A stretch of 64,000 nt of DNA from Vibrio sp. SCSIO 43135. GTDB taxonomy: Bacteria > Pseudomonadota > Gammaproteobacteria > Enterobacterales > Vibrionaceae. The stretch covers positions 2,418,001 to 2,482,000 of the forward strand of contig NZ_CP071859.1 in assembly GCF_023716665.1 (NCBI RefSeq). The letters run 5' to 3'. This document shows positions 30,301 through 38,486 of the stretch, one piece after another (position 1 is the first letter of the stretch; each line of letters opens with the position of its first letter). Below the pieces are notes generated by a model. The model was not told the DNA's origin. It made no database searches and saw only the letters and a program-made list of their open reading frames with translations. Made by a program: the position numbers and the translations under genes.

Positions 30301-30801
30301 AATCGGCTGCCAAGGGTGCTCATCTTCCAATTCCAATACCGCTTGCCCCGCTTCCCAACTGGCAATCCACTCAGGTCTATAAACCAAGTAGCCATCAAAG
30401 ATGTCGGCAATTTTCTCTGAGAGTTGATAAAGCTTGGAGCTGTCTTCGTCTTGCTCTAGATAGCGTTTAAGTGGCTCGAACTCTGGCTGACTCAAAAGCC
30501 TAGGCAAGATGTGCATCAGCTTCCACGTCATCGACTCTTTGTTAAAGGCGCTACGCTTGGGTACATCTGGCAACACCTCTGTAAACATGTTCCAGATAAA
30601 TGTCGCTGGCAGAGGAAAATCAATGTTCGCGGCTACACCAAACTCTTTAGCCAGTTCCATCTTCAACCACTGAGACATACCCGGGCTTTGCACCAAGATC
30701 TGCTCTTTATCGAAAGGGTTTGCTAATGGATTGAGACGAACGAGCTCAACAAGTAGTGACTTTAAGACATCGACTTGGTTGGAATGGTAGACAGTAAACA
30801 A
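27346..30801 (-). CDS. recC: Exodeoxyribonuclease V subunit RecC
   Basis: The Chi-recognising subunit of RecBCD; its helicase fold is inactive and scans the 3' strand. 1151 residues, close to the E. coli length. Diagnostic stretches: MFTVYHSNQVDVLKSLL at the start, LVQSPGMSQWLKMELA, PRYMDALKAIGEHIDVHLMFTNPC-type segment, and RSIPFRTVCLLGMNDGVYPR. Missing Walker residues are normal for RecC. Upstream of recB-recD and probably transcribed from its own promoter. Confidence 0.97.
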   Translation of the reverse strand: MFTVYHSNQVDVLKSLLVELVRLNPLANPFDKEQILVQSPGMSQWLKMELAKEFGVAANIDFPLPATFIWNMFTEVLPDVPKRSAFNKESMTWKLMHILPRLLSQPEFEPLKRYLEQDEDSSKLYQLSEKIADIFDGYLVYRPEWIASWEAGQAVLELEDEHPWQPILWQALYDHTVALGQSPYHRANLYEHFIDTLENFQGSFEHLPQRLFVFGITSLPPRYMDALKAIGEHIDVHLMFTNPCRYYWGEVRDRKFLARLAAKHRKHVVWNQDHSEQQGESEQLKGSIEDNVLDELHTDAVGNSLLASMGKLGRDNMYLLSQLESHEIEAFVDVERDSLLHQLQADILNLEEHQDDHQLETSTHKQVVQLGDKSLTLHACHSPMREVEVLHDQLLAMFDADPSLKPRDIIVMVADINAYSPAIQAVFGNAPGERFIPYSISDRTADQESPILNAFMQLVNLPNTRCLASELLELLETPAILARFGLTEDEFILAKQWVEESGIRWGLNSTTGQEFDLPETAQNTWQFGIERMLLGYAMPESAGLFESKSGALSPYNEVQGMGAELAGKLAHFIETVSDYRHKLVQTQLIDCWREILTLLLDDFFSVELEGEAALKSIRDTLANLKEQLTDAAFEQSLSPAIITTYLNNKLSGTRISQRFLAGQVNFCTLMPMRSIPFRTVCLLGMNDGVYPRSMPPEGFDLMNGRTKPGDRSRRDDDRYLFLEAMLSAQQTLYISYVGRSIQDNTERVPSVLVSELMEYCHQNYRLDGDDVLASDESGEKLLAELITHHSMVPFSATAFVGEHPSYAKEWLPAVNRLGQVSGEFNRLLQDYLLDASYPLELDLVELQRFWRLPVQYFFNRRLKVMFEPPLPVMEDDEPFVLNGLESYQMRDGLLDSLLKQQLSGGQDSKGVIESFVKQQRAQGKLPVGAFGDIEFETNRVQAQELVEKLTFLCGSEANDLEVKLTFDVLGEDKKINLTGWLTQYYQSGLIRFRSGKIRSQDYLSAWIDHLAMSAMGISKRTHMIGYDRKEGVVHLIYPEIADASYAHSLLAELVRLFYQGMTEPLCYFPKTALAGVEAGFSRGNWVDDEEKSLKKMADTFNDSFMASGEGNNPYISRIWPSWNDNLAAQARTITTLVLQTPRLEAKSSEDA

Positions 30802-30864
30802 AATGCACTCACACTAATATTGCCGCTATTAAGGCCAGATTAGCATAAGTGCATAACGTAGCAG

Positions 30865-30891
30865 AGAATAATCACCATCTGACTAAGTCAA
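30865..30891 (-). promoter_or_regulatory. Putative recC promoter
   Basis: Reading leftward, TTGACT (30886-30891) and TATTCT (30865-30870) are 15 nt apart, 64 nt before the recC start. The spacing is short for sigma-70, so this is tentative. Confidence 0.35.
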
Positions 30892-30895
30892 AAGG

Positions 30896-31864
30896 CTACG
30901 CATTACTCACTGTTAGTTTGTGGGGTTGGTAAAAGTGCAAGTAGCGTATCGCAACATAGCTCACAACGACTGTTGCAACGATTAACTCTAGTCCAGCAAG
31001 AAAGTGAACCTGGTTGATGTATTTAGCCGCAACGCCAACCGATTCCATCCAGTGAGTAAGTTTGAATAAAGCTGTAGCACTAATAACAATTGGGAACGTA
31101 AAAGCCGCATAGCCTGGGCTAAATGGTAGGCGTAACAATCTAAAGAAAGCCAAGTAGATAATTGCAGTCATTAAAATCGCAATACCAAACAACAGACCAA
31201 TGATCACTGGTGAAGGGTCGGCCGTTACCGTTAAATATCCAGCTAACGACAGGCTTGCAGGCGCTGCCATGATAGCCATAGTAGGTTTAGCTGCATCAGG
31301 GATTTCGTGGGTAAACATAAAACGATAGATCATCATTGGTAGCATTACTGCGTACGCCAGCATACCAAAGATAAGCGCACCGTTAGCGATTGGAGCCAAT
31401 ACAGGATTACCAGAGAACGATACATCCGCCACGATAATGCCTACAGGTGGAACAAACCAACTCGGCACCATATGGTGAAGCTCAAACTGCTTTGCTCTGT
31501 GGTACAAAAAGCTGACCAAGAACACAACATGCAACATAACCGCGAATAGCCATAATGTATCACCTGCTAATGGGTAAAAATGGCCGAGAGAATTTGAAAC
31601 CACCATAGTGCCCATTGCGAACGTAGGCACCACACTACCAACAACAGGGTGCGCTAAATCTTGCTGAAGCAAATGGTTATGGATAAGGAATTTACCCGCG
31701 AGAATCACCAATAACACAGTGGCCACTGCGGCGCTGATCCACTGGCCGTAACCATTTAACGTTGCAAAGTTTTCCCAACTCCAACCTAAGCTCGCGATAC
31801 CTAGTGCTAATCCAGCCATAGGAGTCGGAGCACCCATCAATTTTGTTTTTGCTCGTTGAATCAT
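30896..31864 (-). CDS. TDT family transporter (TehA/SLAC1-like)
   Basis: A 322-residue inner-membrane protein with about ten hydrophobic helices, resembling the tellurite-resistance/dicarboxylate transporter family (TehA, Mae1, SLAC1). Family features: an N-terminal PTPMAGLALGIASLGW helix, FAMGTMVVSN, HMVPSWFVPPVGIIVA and a PFSPGYAAFTFPIVISATA segment, each helix containing the small-residue and proline pattern of this pore fold. Substrate cannot be read from sequence; anion or dicarboxylate export is the general expectation. It is divergent from a LysR regulator across 111 nt, a common arrangement for regulator and target. Confidence 0.82.
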   Translation of the reverse strand: MIQRAKTKLMGAPTPMAGLALGIASLGWSWENFATLNGYGQWISAAVATVLLVILAGKFLIHNHLLQQDLAHPVVGSVVPTFAMGTMVVSNSLGHFYPLAGDTLWLFAVMLHVVFLVSFLYHRAKQFELHHMVPSWFVPPVGIIVADVSFSGNPVLAPIANGALIFGMLAYAVMLPMMIYRFMFTHEIPDAAKPTMAIMAAPASLSLAGYLTVTADPSPVIIGLLFGIAILMTAIIYLAFFRLLRLPFSPGYAAFTFPIVISATALFKLTHWMESVGVAAKYINQVHFLAGLELIVATVVVSYVAIRYLHFYQPHKLTVSNA

Positions 31865-31975
31865 GGCAACCTCTGTTCAAAATTCTTTCATTGAGGTCAG
31901 TTTACGCTTGCACTTCGTTCTAATATATCTAATTATCTAAAACACTCGTTAAGATAACCTAAACGTAATCATTCT

Positions 31976-32866
31976 ATGGCCAGCAATATTTCGTTGAAAC
32001 AGCTTCGTGTGTTCACAACAATCACTCAGCACGATACCTTAACCTCGGCTTCTGAGTCACTTTTTCTGTCTAAAGCCGCGGTCAGCATGGCTCTTTCTGA
32101 GCTAGAGAAGCAAATTGGCCATGCCCTGTTTGATCGAGTTAATAATCGTTTGATTCTCAATCAAGAGGGGCAAAAGCTGTTGCCGCTAGCCGATGAACTG
32201 CTCAACCGAGCTCAAAGTATTGATGTGTTATTCGATGATGATCAAACGCTTTCTGGACAACTTCATATTGGTGCCAGCGATACGATAGGAAATCAAGTTG
32301 CGCCCTATTTGCTTAGCGACTTTCGTAATGAGACTGAGCATAAGTCTCAAAGCTTGTTCATCTCCAACTCGGCACAAATTTGCCAAAAGCTGATCGACTA
32401 TGAATTAGATATCGCATTAATTGAAGGCAAAACGCTCCATCCAGAACTTTTATCAACTCAGTTCAGCCAAGATGAGATGTGCATTGTCTGTCATCCAGAT
32501 CACCCTTTTGCCAGTAAGGCTACGACTTCGGTTCATGAACTTGAAGAAAGTGACTGGATTCTGCGCGAGGCTGGATCAGGTTCACGTGAGTTTTTCCTCA
32601 GAGCCATCGCGCCTAGGATTGAACATTGGCATGAAGCGTTTCAACTTAACACCACTGAGGCGCTAATCAACTCTGTCTCTGCTGGGCTCGGGTTTGGTTG
32701 CTTATCTAAGCTGTCTGCCGATCCTGCAATACGTGATGGAAGAATCGCCCAGGTTAAGGTGCCTCTCGATATGCAAAGGCGGTTTTGGCTTTTAGTCCAT
32801 AAAGAGAAATACCAGAGTCCATTGTTGAAAGCATTTATTGAGTTTTGTCATCAATGGAACCGATAA
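31976..32866 (+). CDS. LysR family transcriptional regulator (YeiE-like)
   Basis: A 296-residue LysR protein: N-terminal winged helix-turn-helix (SLKQLRVFTTITQHDTLTSASESLFLSKAAVSMALSEL pattern, residues 6-45) and an effector-binding domain. Blocks such as LFDRVNNRLILNQEG, IGASDTIGNQVAPYLL, DIALIEG and WILREAGSGSRE resemble E. coli YeiE. The divergent TDT transporter is its most likely target; the effector is unknown. Confidence 0.82.
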   Translation: MASNISLKQLRVFTTITQHDTLTSASESLFLSKAAVSMALSELEKQIGHALFDRVNNRLILNQEGQKLLPLADELLNRAQSIDVLFDDDQTLSGQLHIGASDTIGNQVAPYLLSDFRNETEHKSQSLFISNSAQICQKLIDYELDIALIEGKTLHPELLSTQFSQDEMCIVCHPDHPFASKATTSVHELEESDWILREAGSGSREFFLRAIAPRIEHWHEAFQLNTTEALINSVSAGLGFGCLSKLSADPAIRDGRIAQVKVPLDMQRRFWLLVHKEKYQSPLLKAFIEFCHQWNR

Positions 32867-32947
32867 CCCTTCGAATAACGAATGTTGACTAACGCGTCGC
32901 CACTTAGCTCTCAGAATTGATACCTAACCTAGACTTAAACACACAAA

Positions 32948-32967
32948 AACTGTATAAACAGACAGTA
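32948..32967 (+). promoter_or_regulatory. LexA (SOS) box upstream of yebG
   Basis: CTGTATAAACAGACAG (32950-32965) fits CTG-N10-CAG with a T/A-rich centre and is flanked by AA and TA as in the consensus. It is 35 nt before the yebG start, where LexA would block RNA polymerase. Confidence 0.8.
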
Positions 32968-32999
32968 ATTGAATAATCAAAATTGTTAGAGGATTAACC

Positions 33000-33290
33000 A
33001 TGGCTGTAATCGTCAAGTACGTGGTGGAACGCAACGGAGAAGAGAAAATGACTTTTACCTCTAAAGCCGAAGCTGACGCTTATGACAAAATGCTCGATAT
33101 GGCAGATGAGCTATTTGAACTGCTCGGTAAAAGCGATCTGCTAGAAGACGAAGGCAAACAAGAAGACCTTGCCATGTTCTTGGCTCAGAACAAAGAAGAA
33201 GTGTTATACGCTTTAGGTGCGAAACGTAAACCAGCGCCTAAAAAGCCAAAAGCAGTGAAAGACGAAGAGCCAAAAGAAGACGCGGCTTAA
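33000..33290 (+). CDS. yebG: YebG family DNA-damage-inducible protein
   Basis: A 96-residue protein beginning MAVIVKYVVERNGEEKMTF, characteristic of YebG, followed by an acidic helical middle and a lysine/proline/alanine-rich tail (KRKPAPKKPKAVKDEE). YebG is a known SOS gene in E. coli with no established biochemical role. GAGG precedes the ATG. The LexA box upstream and terminator downstream make it a self-contained SOS unit. Confidence 0.92.
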   Translation: MAVIVKYVVERNGEEKMTFTSKAEADAYDKMLDMADELFELLGKSDLLEDEGKQEDLAMFLAQNKEEVLYALGAKRKPAPKKPKAVKDEEPKEDAA

Positions 33291-33304
33291 GTCTCAGTAG
33301 TTTC

Positions 33305-33339
33305 AAAAACGCCCTAGAGTTCTGCTTTAGGGCGTTTTT
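33305..33339 (+). terminator. Terminator after yebG
   Basis: AAAAACGCCCTA, 11-nt loop, TAGGGCGTTTTT. Symmetrical ends allow function on both strands, though no gene approaches from the right. Confidence 0.85.
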
Positions 33340-33470
33340 CTTTGAGGCTGAAACATTCAATGGTAGATGAGAGACAAAGAGGAAAAGTTCACTGATAAAC
33401 TTTACCCTTATTGGGGCAACACATTGCGATTACACTTTCATCATTCTCACTGTTCCAAAGCGAGTCAACT

Positions 33471-34247
33471 ATGACTAATCATCTTGAAATGACCTACCAC
33501 ATTGAAGTTTGTATCGATAACCTTGAATCTCTGCATAACGCCATTGAAGGTGGCGCAACCAGAATCGAATTGTGTTCATCTCTGGCATTAGGTGGCCTCA
33601 CTCCAAGCTATGGTTTGATGAAGAAAGCCGCCCAAATCACCACTATCCCTGTTTATGCGATGATTCGACCTCGCCAAGGCGACTTCCTCTACGATCAAGA
33701 CGATATCGACTCTATGCTTCTCGATATTGAGTCTGCAGCTAATGCTGGCTTACAAGGTGTGGTATTGGGAGTACTCACTGCTCAAGGTGATATTGATATG
33801 CCGCTTGCTAAGCAGCTAGTCGAAAAAGCCCACCAACTTCAATTGGGCGTCACGTTCCATCGCGCAATCGACCAATGTAGTGACTATAAGCAAGCTATCG
33901 AGCAAATTGCATCATTAGGTTGCGAGCGCGTATTGACCTCTGGGCTGGCGCCAAATGTCGAACAAGGTATAGAGGTACTCAAAGAGATGGTGATACTGGC
34001 AGCAGGTCGATTCAATATTATGGCTGGTGCAGGTTTAAGCTCCGACAACCTAGAACACATCGTAAAGCAAACAGGTGTCACAGAAGTCCACTTGTCGGGA
34101 AAATCGACCCGTCCAAGTAAAATGCAACATGTCGCTGCCAGCGCTAAAATGGGTAAAGAGGACTTAGATGATTTTGTTGTGCCGGTGACAAACCCAGAGT
34201 TAATCCGGCAAGTAGTTGAAGCTATCCGCCATCATAAGCCACAATAG
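33471..34247 (+). CDS. cutC: CutC family protein
   Basis: A 258-residue TIM-barrel protein of the CutC family (PF03932), historically linked to copper homeostasis, though the biochemical role is disputed. Clear family stretches: [28 protein letters not shown] near the N-terminus, [45 protein letters not shown], and [10 protein letters not shown]. Cysteines in the first strands are conserved in the family. I start at the ATG at 33471; another in-frame ATG is at 33489, and the open frame extends 20 codons upstream without support. Confidence 0.9.
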   Translation: MTNHLEMTYHIEVCIDNLESLHNAIEGGATRIELCSSLALGGLTPSYGLMKKAAQITTIPVYAMIRPRQGDFLYDQDDIDSMLLDIESAANAGLQGVVLGVLTAQGDIDMPLAKQLVEKAHQLQLGVTFHRAIDQCSDYKQAIEQIASLGCERVLTSGLAPNVEQGIEVLKEMVILAAGRFNIMAGAGLSSDNLEHIVKQTGVTEVHLSGKSTRPSKMQHVAASAKMGKEDLDDFVVPVTNPELIRQVVEAIRHHKPQ

Positions 34248-34280
34248 CGATTGCACAGATTAGTTTTTTGTAGGGATGGT

Positions 34281-35234
34281 ATGGCTAAAGATCTTTTCTA
34301 TCAATTGGACCTTAACTTGCTTAGAACGTTTCTCGTTTTGTCGCAAGAGCTCAATATGCGTAAAGCGGCGAAGCGCTTACACGTCACTCAACCAGCCGTC
34401 AGCCAATCCTTACAAAAACTACGTACCCACTTTAACGATGAACTGTTCGTAAAAGTAAGAACGGGGTTAGAACCAACACCCTATTCGATAGAGCTAGCTA
34501 CTGCCATCACTCCTCACTTGGATGGGTTATCAACGGCCCTCAACAGCACACAAGAGTTTGCTCCTGCGGAATTAACTCAGAGCATAAAAATCGCTCTTAC
34601 TTCTCCTGTTTTATCTTGTCTCGCAGGCCCACTATTCCAAAGAATCAAACAGCTAGCACCAAATGCCACAATAGAATTGGTGAGTTGGAATCACTCAACT
34701 TATAGCGATATTCAAAAAGGTAATACTTTTTTAGGGGTTCATTACGACATGAACCACCCTAAAGATATTTATACGAGTCATCTAGTTAATCTATCTGGGC
34801 AAGTCATTGTACGAAAAAATCACCCCGTAAATAAAAAGTTCGCGTTACCAGAAGACTTTAAGGGTTATGACATCGTCTCAATGATTGTTCCTGGTTGGAA
34901 CGATAACCACAGCGTTGCTGAAGATATAATGAACAAACGAGGGGGAGCTTCTAAGATTGGTTTTCGCACTGAAGTTATCTCAGCAGCAATTGATGTTACT
35001 AGGCATTCAGATATGTACATGCCTCACTCCGACTTATTTCCACTACAAAACTACCCCGATTTAAGAGCGATAAGCGTGGAAGTTGATGGTTCAATACCCC
35101 AGCTTAGCGTATCAAGCTATTGTCACACTAAGAATCGAAATAGCCCTCTAGTAAAATGGCTACAGGAACTGATGCAAGATATCTTTAAACGTCAAATAGA
35201 AGCATATAATAAGCACTACTTATCATCTAAATAA
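34281..35234 (+). CDS. LysR family regulator, copy 1 of a tandem LysR/barrel module
   Basis: A 317-residue LysR protein with a good site (TAGGGATGGT before ATG); ten further upstream codons overlap poorly and are excluded. HTH region: LDLNLLRTFLVLSQELNMRKAAKRLHVTQPAVSQSLQKL pattern (residues 8-46). The effector domain has an unusual VPGWND motif and ends DLFPLQNYPDLRAI, both shared with the second LysR at 36755. The DNLNL-type N-terminus (LDLNLLRTF) places it with NodD/LeuO-type LysR proteins. It is 33 nt behind cutC and followed by a predicted outer-membrane protein, its likely target. Confidence 0.85.
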   Translation: MAKDLFYQLDLNLLRTFLVLSQELNMRKAAKRLHVTQPAVSQSLQKLRTHFNDELFVKVRTGLEPTPYSIELATAITPHLDGLSTALNSTQEFAPAELTQSIKIALTSPVLSCLAGPLFQRIKQLAPNATIELVSWNHSTYSDIQKGNTFLGVHYDMNHPKDIYTSHLVNLSGQVIVRKNHPVNKKFALPEDFKGYDIVSMIVPGWNDNHSVAEDIMNKRGGASKIGFRTEVISAAIDVTRHSDMYMPHSDLFPLQNYPDLRAISVEVDGSIPQLSVSSYCHTKNRNSPLVKWLQELMQDIFKRQIEAYNKHYLSSK

Positions 35235-35336
35235 GAAACTCTGTTTAGAAAACGTCCGCTAGCACAATTAATATTTGCTCCACAGGATTTAGATGAGTTC
35301 AAGGAAAGAACATAACTCATGCTAAGGGAGTAAATA

Positions 35337-35891
35337 ATGAAAGCAGCACTTACCGCATTAATCGCCACTTCCCTTTTATCTGCCACCACGTTAGCTAACA
35401 GTTTTGAGAGCCAACATCGTGTTGGATTAGGTTACACAAAAACTTCTGTCGACTTTCTTGAAGCTTCTGCATCTGGAGATTGGGGAAACGGTTTGAAGCT
35501 AGAATATGGCTATGAAGTTAATCGTATCGTCGGTCTAAATGTGTCATATGGCAAGAATAAAGACAGTGCGACTGACGGAGTTAACACCTTCAAACTAGAT
35601 GGTTCAACTTTCAAACTAGATACCGATATTGGCTACAAGTTTATATTGGATAGTTTCAATGTAAAACCTTACGCCGCGATCGGTATAGCTCGTTATAACG
35701 AAGAAGTGAGCATTGAGCAGATTGGGTACAAATGGAACGAGAACAGCCTTATTTTAGGGTTTGGTGTTCGTGGTGAAATTGGCCGACATATCTACTCAGA
35801 TATTCGCTTCGACTATGCCGGATTCGATGGTGATTTATGGGGTAACGCAGATTTCGACCAGTTTTCTTGGACCGTCGGTTACCTATTCTAA
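35337..35891 (+). CDS. Small outer-membrane beta-barrel protein, copy 1
   Basis: A 184-residue protein with signal peptide (MKAALTALIATSLLSATTLA), alternating hydrophobic strands and a terminal aromatic residue (SWTVGYLF), typical of an 8-stranded OmpA/OmpX-like barrel (OMP_b-brl group). GGGAG lies 9 nt upstream of ATG. It shares blocks with the protein at 37814: GLKLEYGYEVN, KPYAAIGIA and HRVGLG, so the two are paralogues. Function unknown; small barrels of this class act in adhesion, serum resistance or envelope stability. Confidence 0.8.
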   Translation: MKAALTALIATSLLSATTLANSFESQHRVGLGYTKTSVDFLEASASGDWGNGLKLEYGYEVNRIVGLNVSYGKNKDSATDGVNTFKLDGSTFKLDTDIGYKFILDSFNVKPYAAIGIARYNEEVSIEQIGYKWNENSLILGFGVRGEIGRHIYSDIRFDYAGFDGDLWGNADFDQFSWTVGYLF

Positions 35892-35939
35892 ATTGCTCTA
35901 GCCAAGGATGGCTTCCTTCCAACCCAATACGGTCACCCA

Positions 35940-36476
35940 ATGATAAAGTATTTCCTCGCACTAGCCATTTTTCTGCCTACGCTGGCGTCTGCTCAAACTA
36001 TCCACTTATCACCCGCGGTTAAACTCGGGCCTTATTCCTTTCTCGATGATCCTGGTGGCGAGATTCAATTCGGCTTTGCCAACGCTGTTGGACTTGATGC
36101 GGCATATGCAAGTTTTGGTCATAGCTCGTTTGGTTTTTTCGATACCAAAGAGCGAATTAAAACCTATCGTTTTGGCGGCCAATACAAATTAAAAACCACA
36201 CCATTTCTTGGTCCTTTTATGGGTAGTGAAGGTGTCGCTATTCAATTAGAAGCGGGACTTGCAGAATATGAAGGGACCAAAACCAACGTAATTTCTAGCA
36301 ATCAGGAGTATCGCTCAACTTACGGCGCAAGTGCGGCTTTCTCTTGGGTTCGAATGTTTACACCCAACTTAGGTATGAGAATAACTGGTGAGCTCAACTA
36401 CCTAGACAGAGATAACACTCACTTGCCTTACAATACTTCCGCGATGCTAAGTACTGGGCTTACGCTACGCTTTTAA
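35940..36476 (+). CDS. Predicted outer-membrane beta-barrel protein
   Basis: A 178-residue protein with a signal peptide (MIKYFLALAIFLPTLASA) and amphipathic strands ending in LSTGLTLRF, a good outer-membrane C-terminal signature. It has no obvious similarity to its barrel neighbours beyond general composition. The ATG is 48 nt after copy 1 of the paralogous barrel, so they may be co-transcribed. I do not recognise a family. Confidence 0.7.
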   Translation: MIKYFLALAIFLPTLASAQTIHLSPAVKLGPYSFLDDPGGEIQFGFANAVGLDAAYASFGHSSFGFFDTKERIKTYRFGGQYKLKTTPFLGPFMGSEGVAIQLEAGLAEYEGTKTNVISSNQEYRSTYGASAAFSWVRMFTPNLGMRITGELNYLDRDNTHLPYNTSAMLSTGLTLRF

Positions 36477-36617
36477 CATACCTAAGACCGGAGCAAAGTA
36501 ACCATGTCATATAATTGACTGAGATACACCTTACTTTGTAACCAAGACCATTGTTTACAAAGGTTTACACTTAAAGCTGTTAGCTTATTTAACTTATGTA
36601 ACCTGTTAATAATTAAT

Positions 36618-36658
36618 GGTTTCTCCCCTTTTAGCTTTACACGAAAAGGGGAGAAACC
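36618..36658. repeat. Long perfect hairpin between the two LysR/barrel modules
   Basis: GGTTTCTCCCCTTTT pairs exactly with AAAAGGGGAGAAACC (15 bp) around an 11-nt loop. No T-run follows on either strand (TTGACT on the right, ATTAATTATT on the left side complement), so it is not a typical terminator although it may stop or stabilise the upstream transcript. It sits 97 nt before the second lysR gene in a 278-nt gap. Confidence 0.75.
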
Positions 36659-36754
36659 TTGACTTATCAGTAACAGTTATCTGGCTAAACTCTTATACTG
36701 GCATATATTCTGCTGAATTATTTCACGCAACCAATAATAACCTCAGTAACTTAG

Positions 36755-37714
36755 ATGCCAAAGAAAGACCGCTTCTTAAGCTTAGATTTAAACTTGCTTA
36801 AAACGTTCCTTGTCCTGTCAAGAGAGCTCAATATGCGTAAAGCATCCGAGCAGCTGTGCATCTCCCAGCCAGCAATAAGTCAATCGTTACTAAAATTGCG
36901 CCACCACTTTGACGATGAACTGTTTGTCAAGGTACGTACAGGGTTACAACCAACCCCATTTAGTATTGAGCTGGCACGGAAGCTATCCCCTTCTTTTGAA
37001 CAGCTATCGGTAACTCTAAATGAGGTCGAACCATTTGACCCTAGCAAATTAGACATAAATATTAGAATCGCAGTGTCACCAGTAATTCTTAATGTACTTG
37101 CTGTAAAACTGTTAACTAGGATGAAGTCATTTGCACCTAAATGTACCTTAGAACTTGTGACATCTTCACACTCTACTTTAACAGAAGTTGAGAATGGGGA
37201 AGCTTTATTAAGCTACGGCTACCATACAACAAAAACCTCGAAAAGCCTTCACACCTCAGAGATCGCGATAGCTAGAGGATGTGTGGTAATGAGACAAAAT
37301 CATCCAATCAAAAAAAAGTCTATAACGCCTTACGAATTTAATAATTACGAGTTTGCTTCATTTGTCATTCCTGGATGGAACGGCAAGAACAGCCCAACAG
37401 TAAAGACCTTAAGAGAACATGGAGTCGAGCCAAAAGTGCACTTTAGGAGCGACGACCTTTTAACATGCCTTGAAATGCTTAAGACTAGTAACCTGTTGAT
37501 GCCAATGACCGACCTCTTTCCCATTCAAAACTTCCCCGAGCTAAAAGCAATAACAGCCGAAGTTCAAGGTAAACCAGTAGATATACCAATAGTATGTTTC
37601 AGCCACTACAAGAACCGAAACGCTCCACTCTTAGTGTGGATAAATAAACTTGTGAGCGAGATCCTCGAAGAACAAAAGCAAACCTATAATAACTACCAGT
37701 TATCACTATCATAA
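36755..37714 (+). CDS. LysR family regulator, copy 2 of the tandem module
   Basis: A 319-residue LysR protein clearly paralogous to the one at 34281: both share LDLNLL(R/K)TFLVLS, ELNMRKA, DELFVKVRTGL, PTP(Y/F)SIELA, VIPGWN-type and DLFP(L/I)QN blocks. Overall identity looks moderate, so the duplication is old. HTH at about residues 9-47. Followed after 99 nt by the second copy of the small barrel gene. Effector unknown. Confidence 0.85.
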   Translation: MPKKDRFLSLDLNLLKTFLVLSRELNMRKASEQLCISQPAISQSLLKLRHHFDDELFVKVRTGLQPTPFSIELARKLSPSFEQLSVTLNEVEPFDPSKLDINIRIAVSPVILNVLAVKLLTRMKSFAPKCTLELVTSSHSTLTEVENGEALLSYGYHTTKTSKSLHTSEIAIARGCVVMRQNHPIKKKSITPYEFNNYEFASFVIPGWNGKNSPTVKTLREHGVEPKVHFRSDDLLTCLEMLKTSNLLMPMTDLFPIQNFPELKAITAEVQGKPVDIPIVCFSHYKNRNAPLLVWINKLVSEILEEQKQTYNNYQLSLS

Positions 37715-37813
37715 GTAATTACGTTTAGTCGGTAAGCACACTCTTTTCTTAATATCTCCGATGTAAAAAATTAACTAAAAACTCAATACTGAGTTAAAAC
37801 AACCGGAGTAATA

Positions 37814-38335
37814 ATGAAAACTGTAGTATTCACTTTAATCGCTGCTTCCCTTTTTTCTACAGCTGTTATGGCTAATTCAGGCCCACATCACCGTATCGGC
37901 CTAGGTGTAAATAATACCTCTGTCACTGCCGGTGAATCAGATGACAGTCTGGATATGGGGCTTAAACTAGAATACGGATTCGAACTCAACCCTATTTTAG
38001 CTGCTAACGTCTCTTATGTAACAGCAAGCAAAGAAGAAAATGGGTTTGAAATAAAGGCACCTCAGTTTAAAGCCGATATCGAAGCTGGTTACACTTTCCC
38101 TGCAGGCAATTTCGCATTCAAACCATATGCAGCAGTAGGTGTTGCTCATAGTAATTTTGAACAATCTTATGAAGATAGCTCACACTCAGAGTCAGAAGTT
38201 TCACTTTTGCTAGGTCTAGGCTTGCGTACTTACATTGCTGATAATTTCTACGCCGATGCTCGATACGATATGACTGAACCAGCAGAGGGGGTTGAGCTAA
38301 ATAGTCTGTCTCTAACATTCGGTTACCGCTTCTAG
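37814..38335 (+). CDS. Small outer-membrane beta-barrel protein, copy 2
   Basis: A 173-residue signal-peptide protein (MKTVVFTLIAASLFSTAVMA) with barrel strands and a C-terminal LTFGYRF. Paralogue of 35337: GLKLEYGFELN, NVSYV, KPYAAVGVA and HRIGLG blocks align with those of copy 1. CGGAG precedes the ATG. A terminator follows, so lysR copy 2 and this gene form a separate unit from the genes beyond. Confidence 0.82.
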   Translation: MKTVVFTLIAASLFSTAVMANSGPHHRIGLGVNNTSVTAGESDDSLDMGLKLEYGFELNPILAANVSYVTASKEENGFEIKAPQFKADIEAGYTFPAGNFAFKPYAAVGVAHSNFEQSYEDSSHSESEVSLLLGLGLRTYIADNFYADARYDMTEPAEGVELNSLSLTFGYRF

Positions 38336-38368
38336 TACAACCATCAAACATCGTTCGATGATTTCAAC

Positions 38369-38395
38369 TATGCCCTGTAGCTATAGGGCATTTTT
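38369..38395 (+). terminator. Terminator after barrel copy 2
   Basis: TGCCCT, 8-nt loop, AGGGCA followed by TTTTTATTTC, about 34 nt after the stop codon. Confidence 0.85.
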
Positions 38396-38486
38396 ATTTC
38401 TGAATAAATTTTAGAGTAGATTAGTTGGTTATTAAAACAATCGAAATATAACCTATTTATATTCAACCTATCGTAAGGTAACTCCA

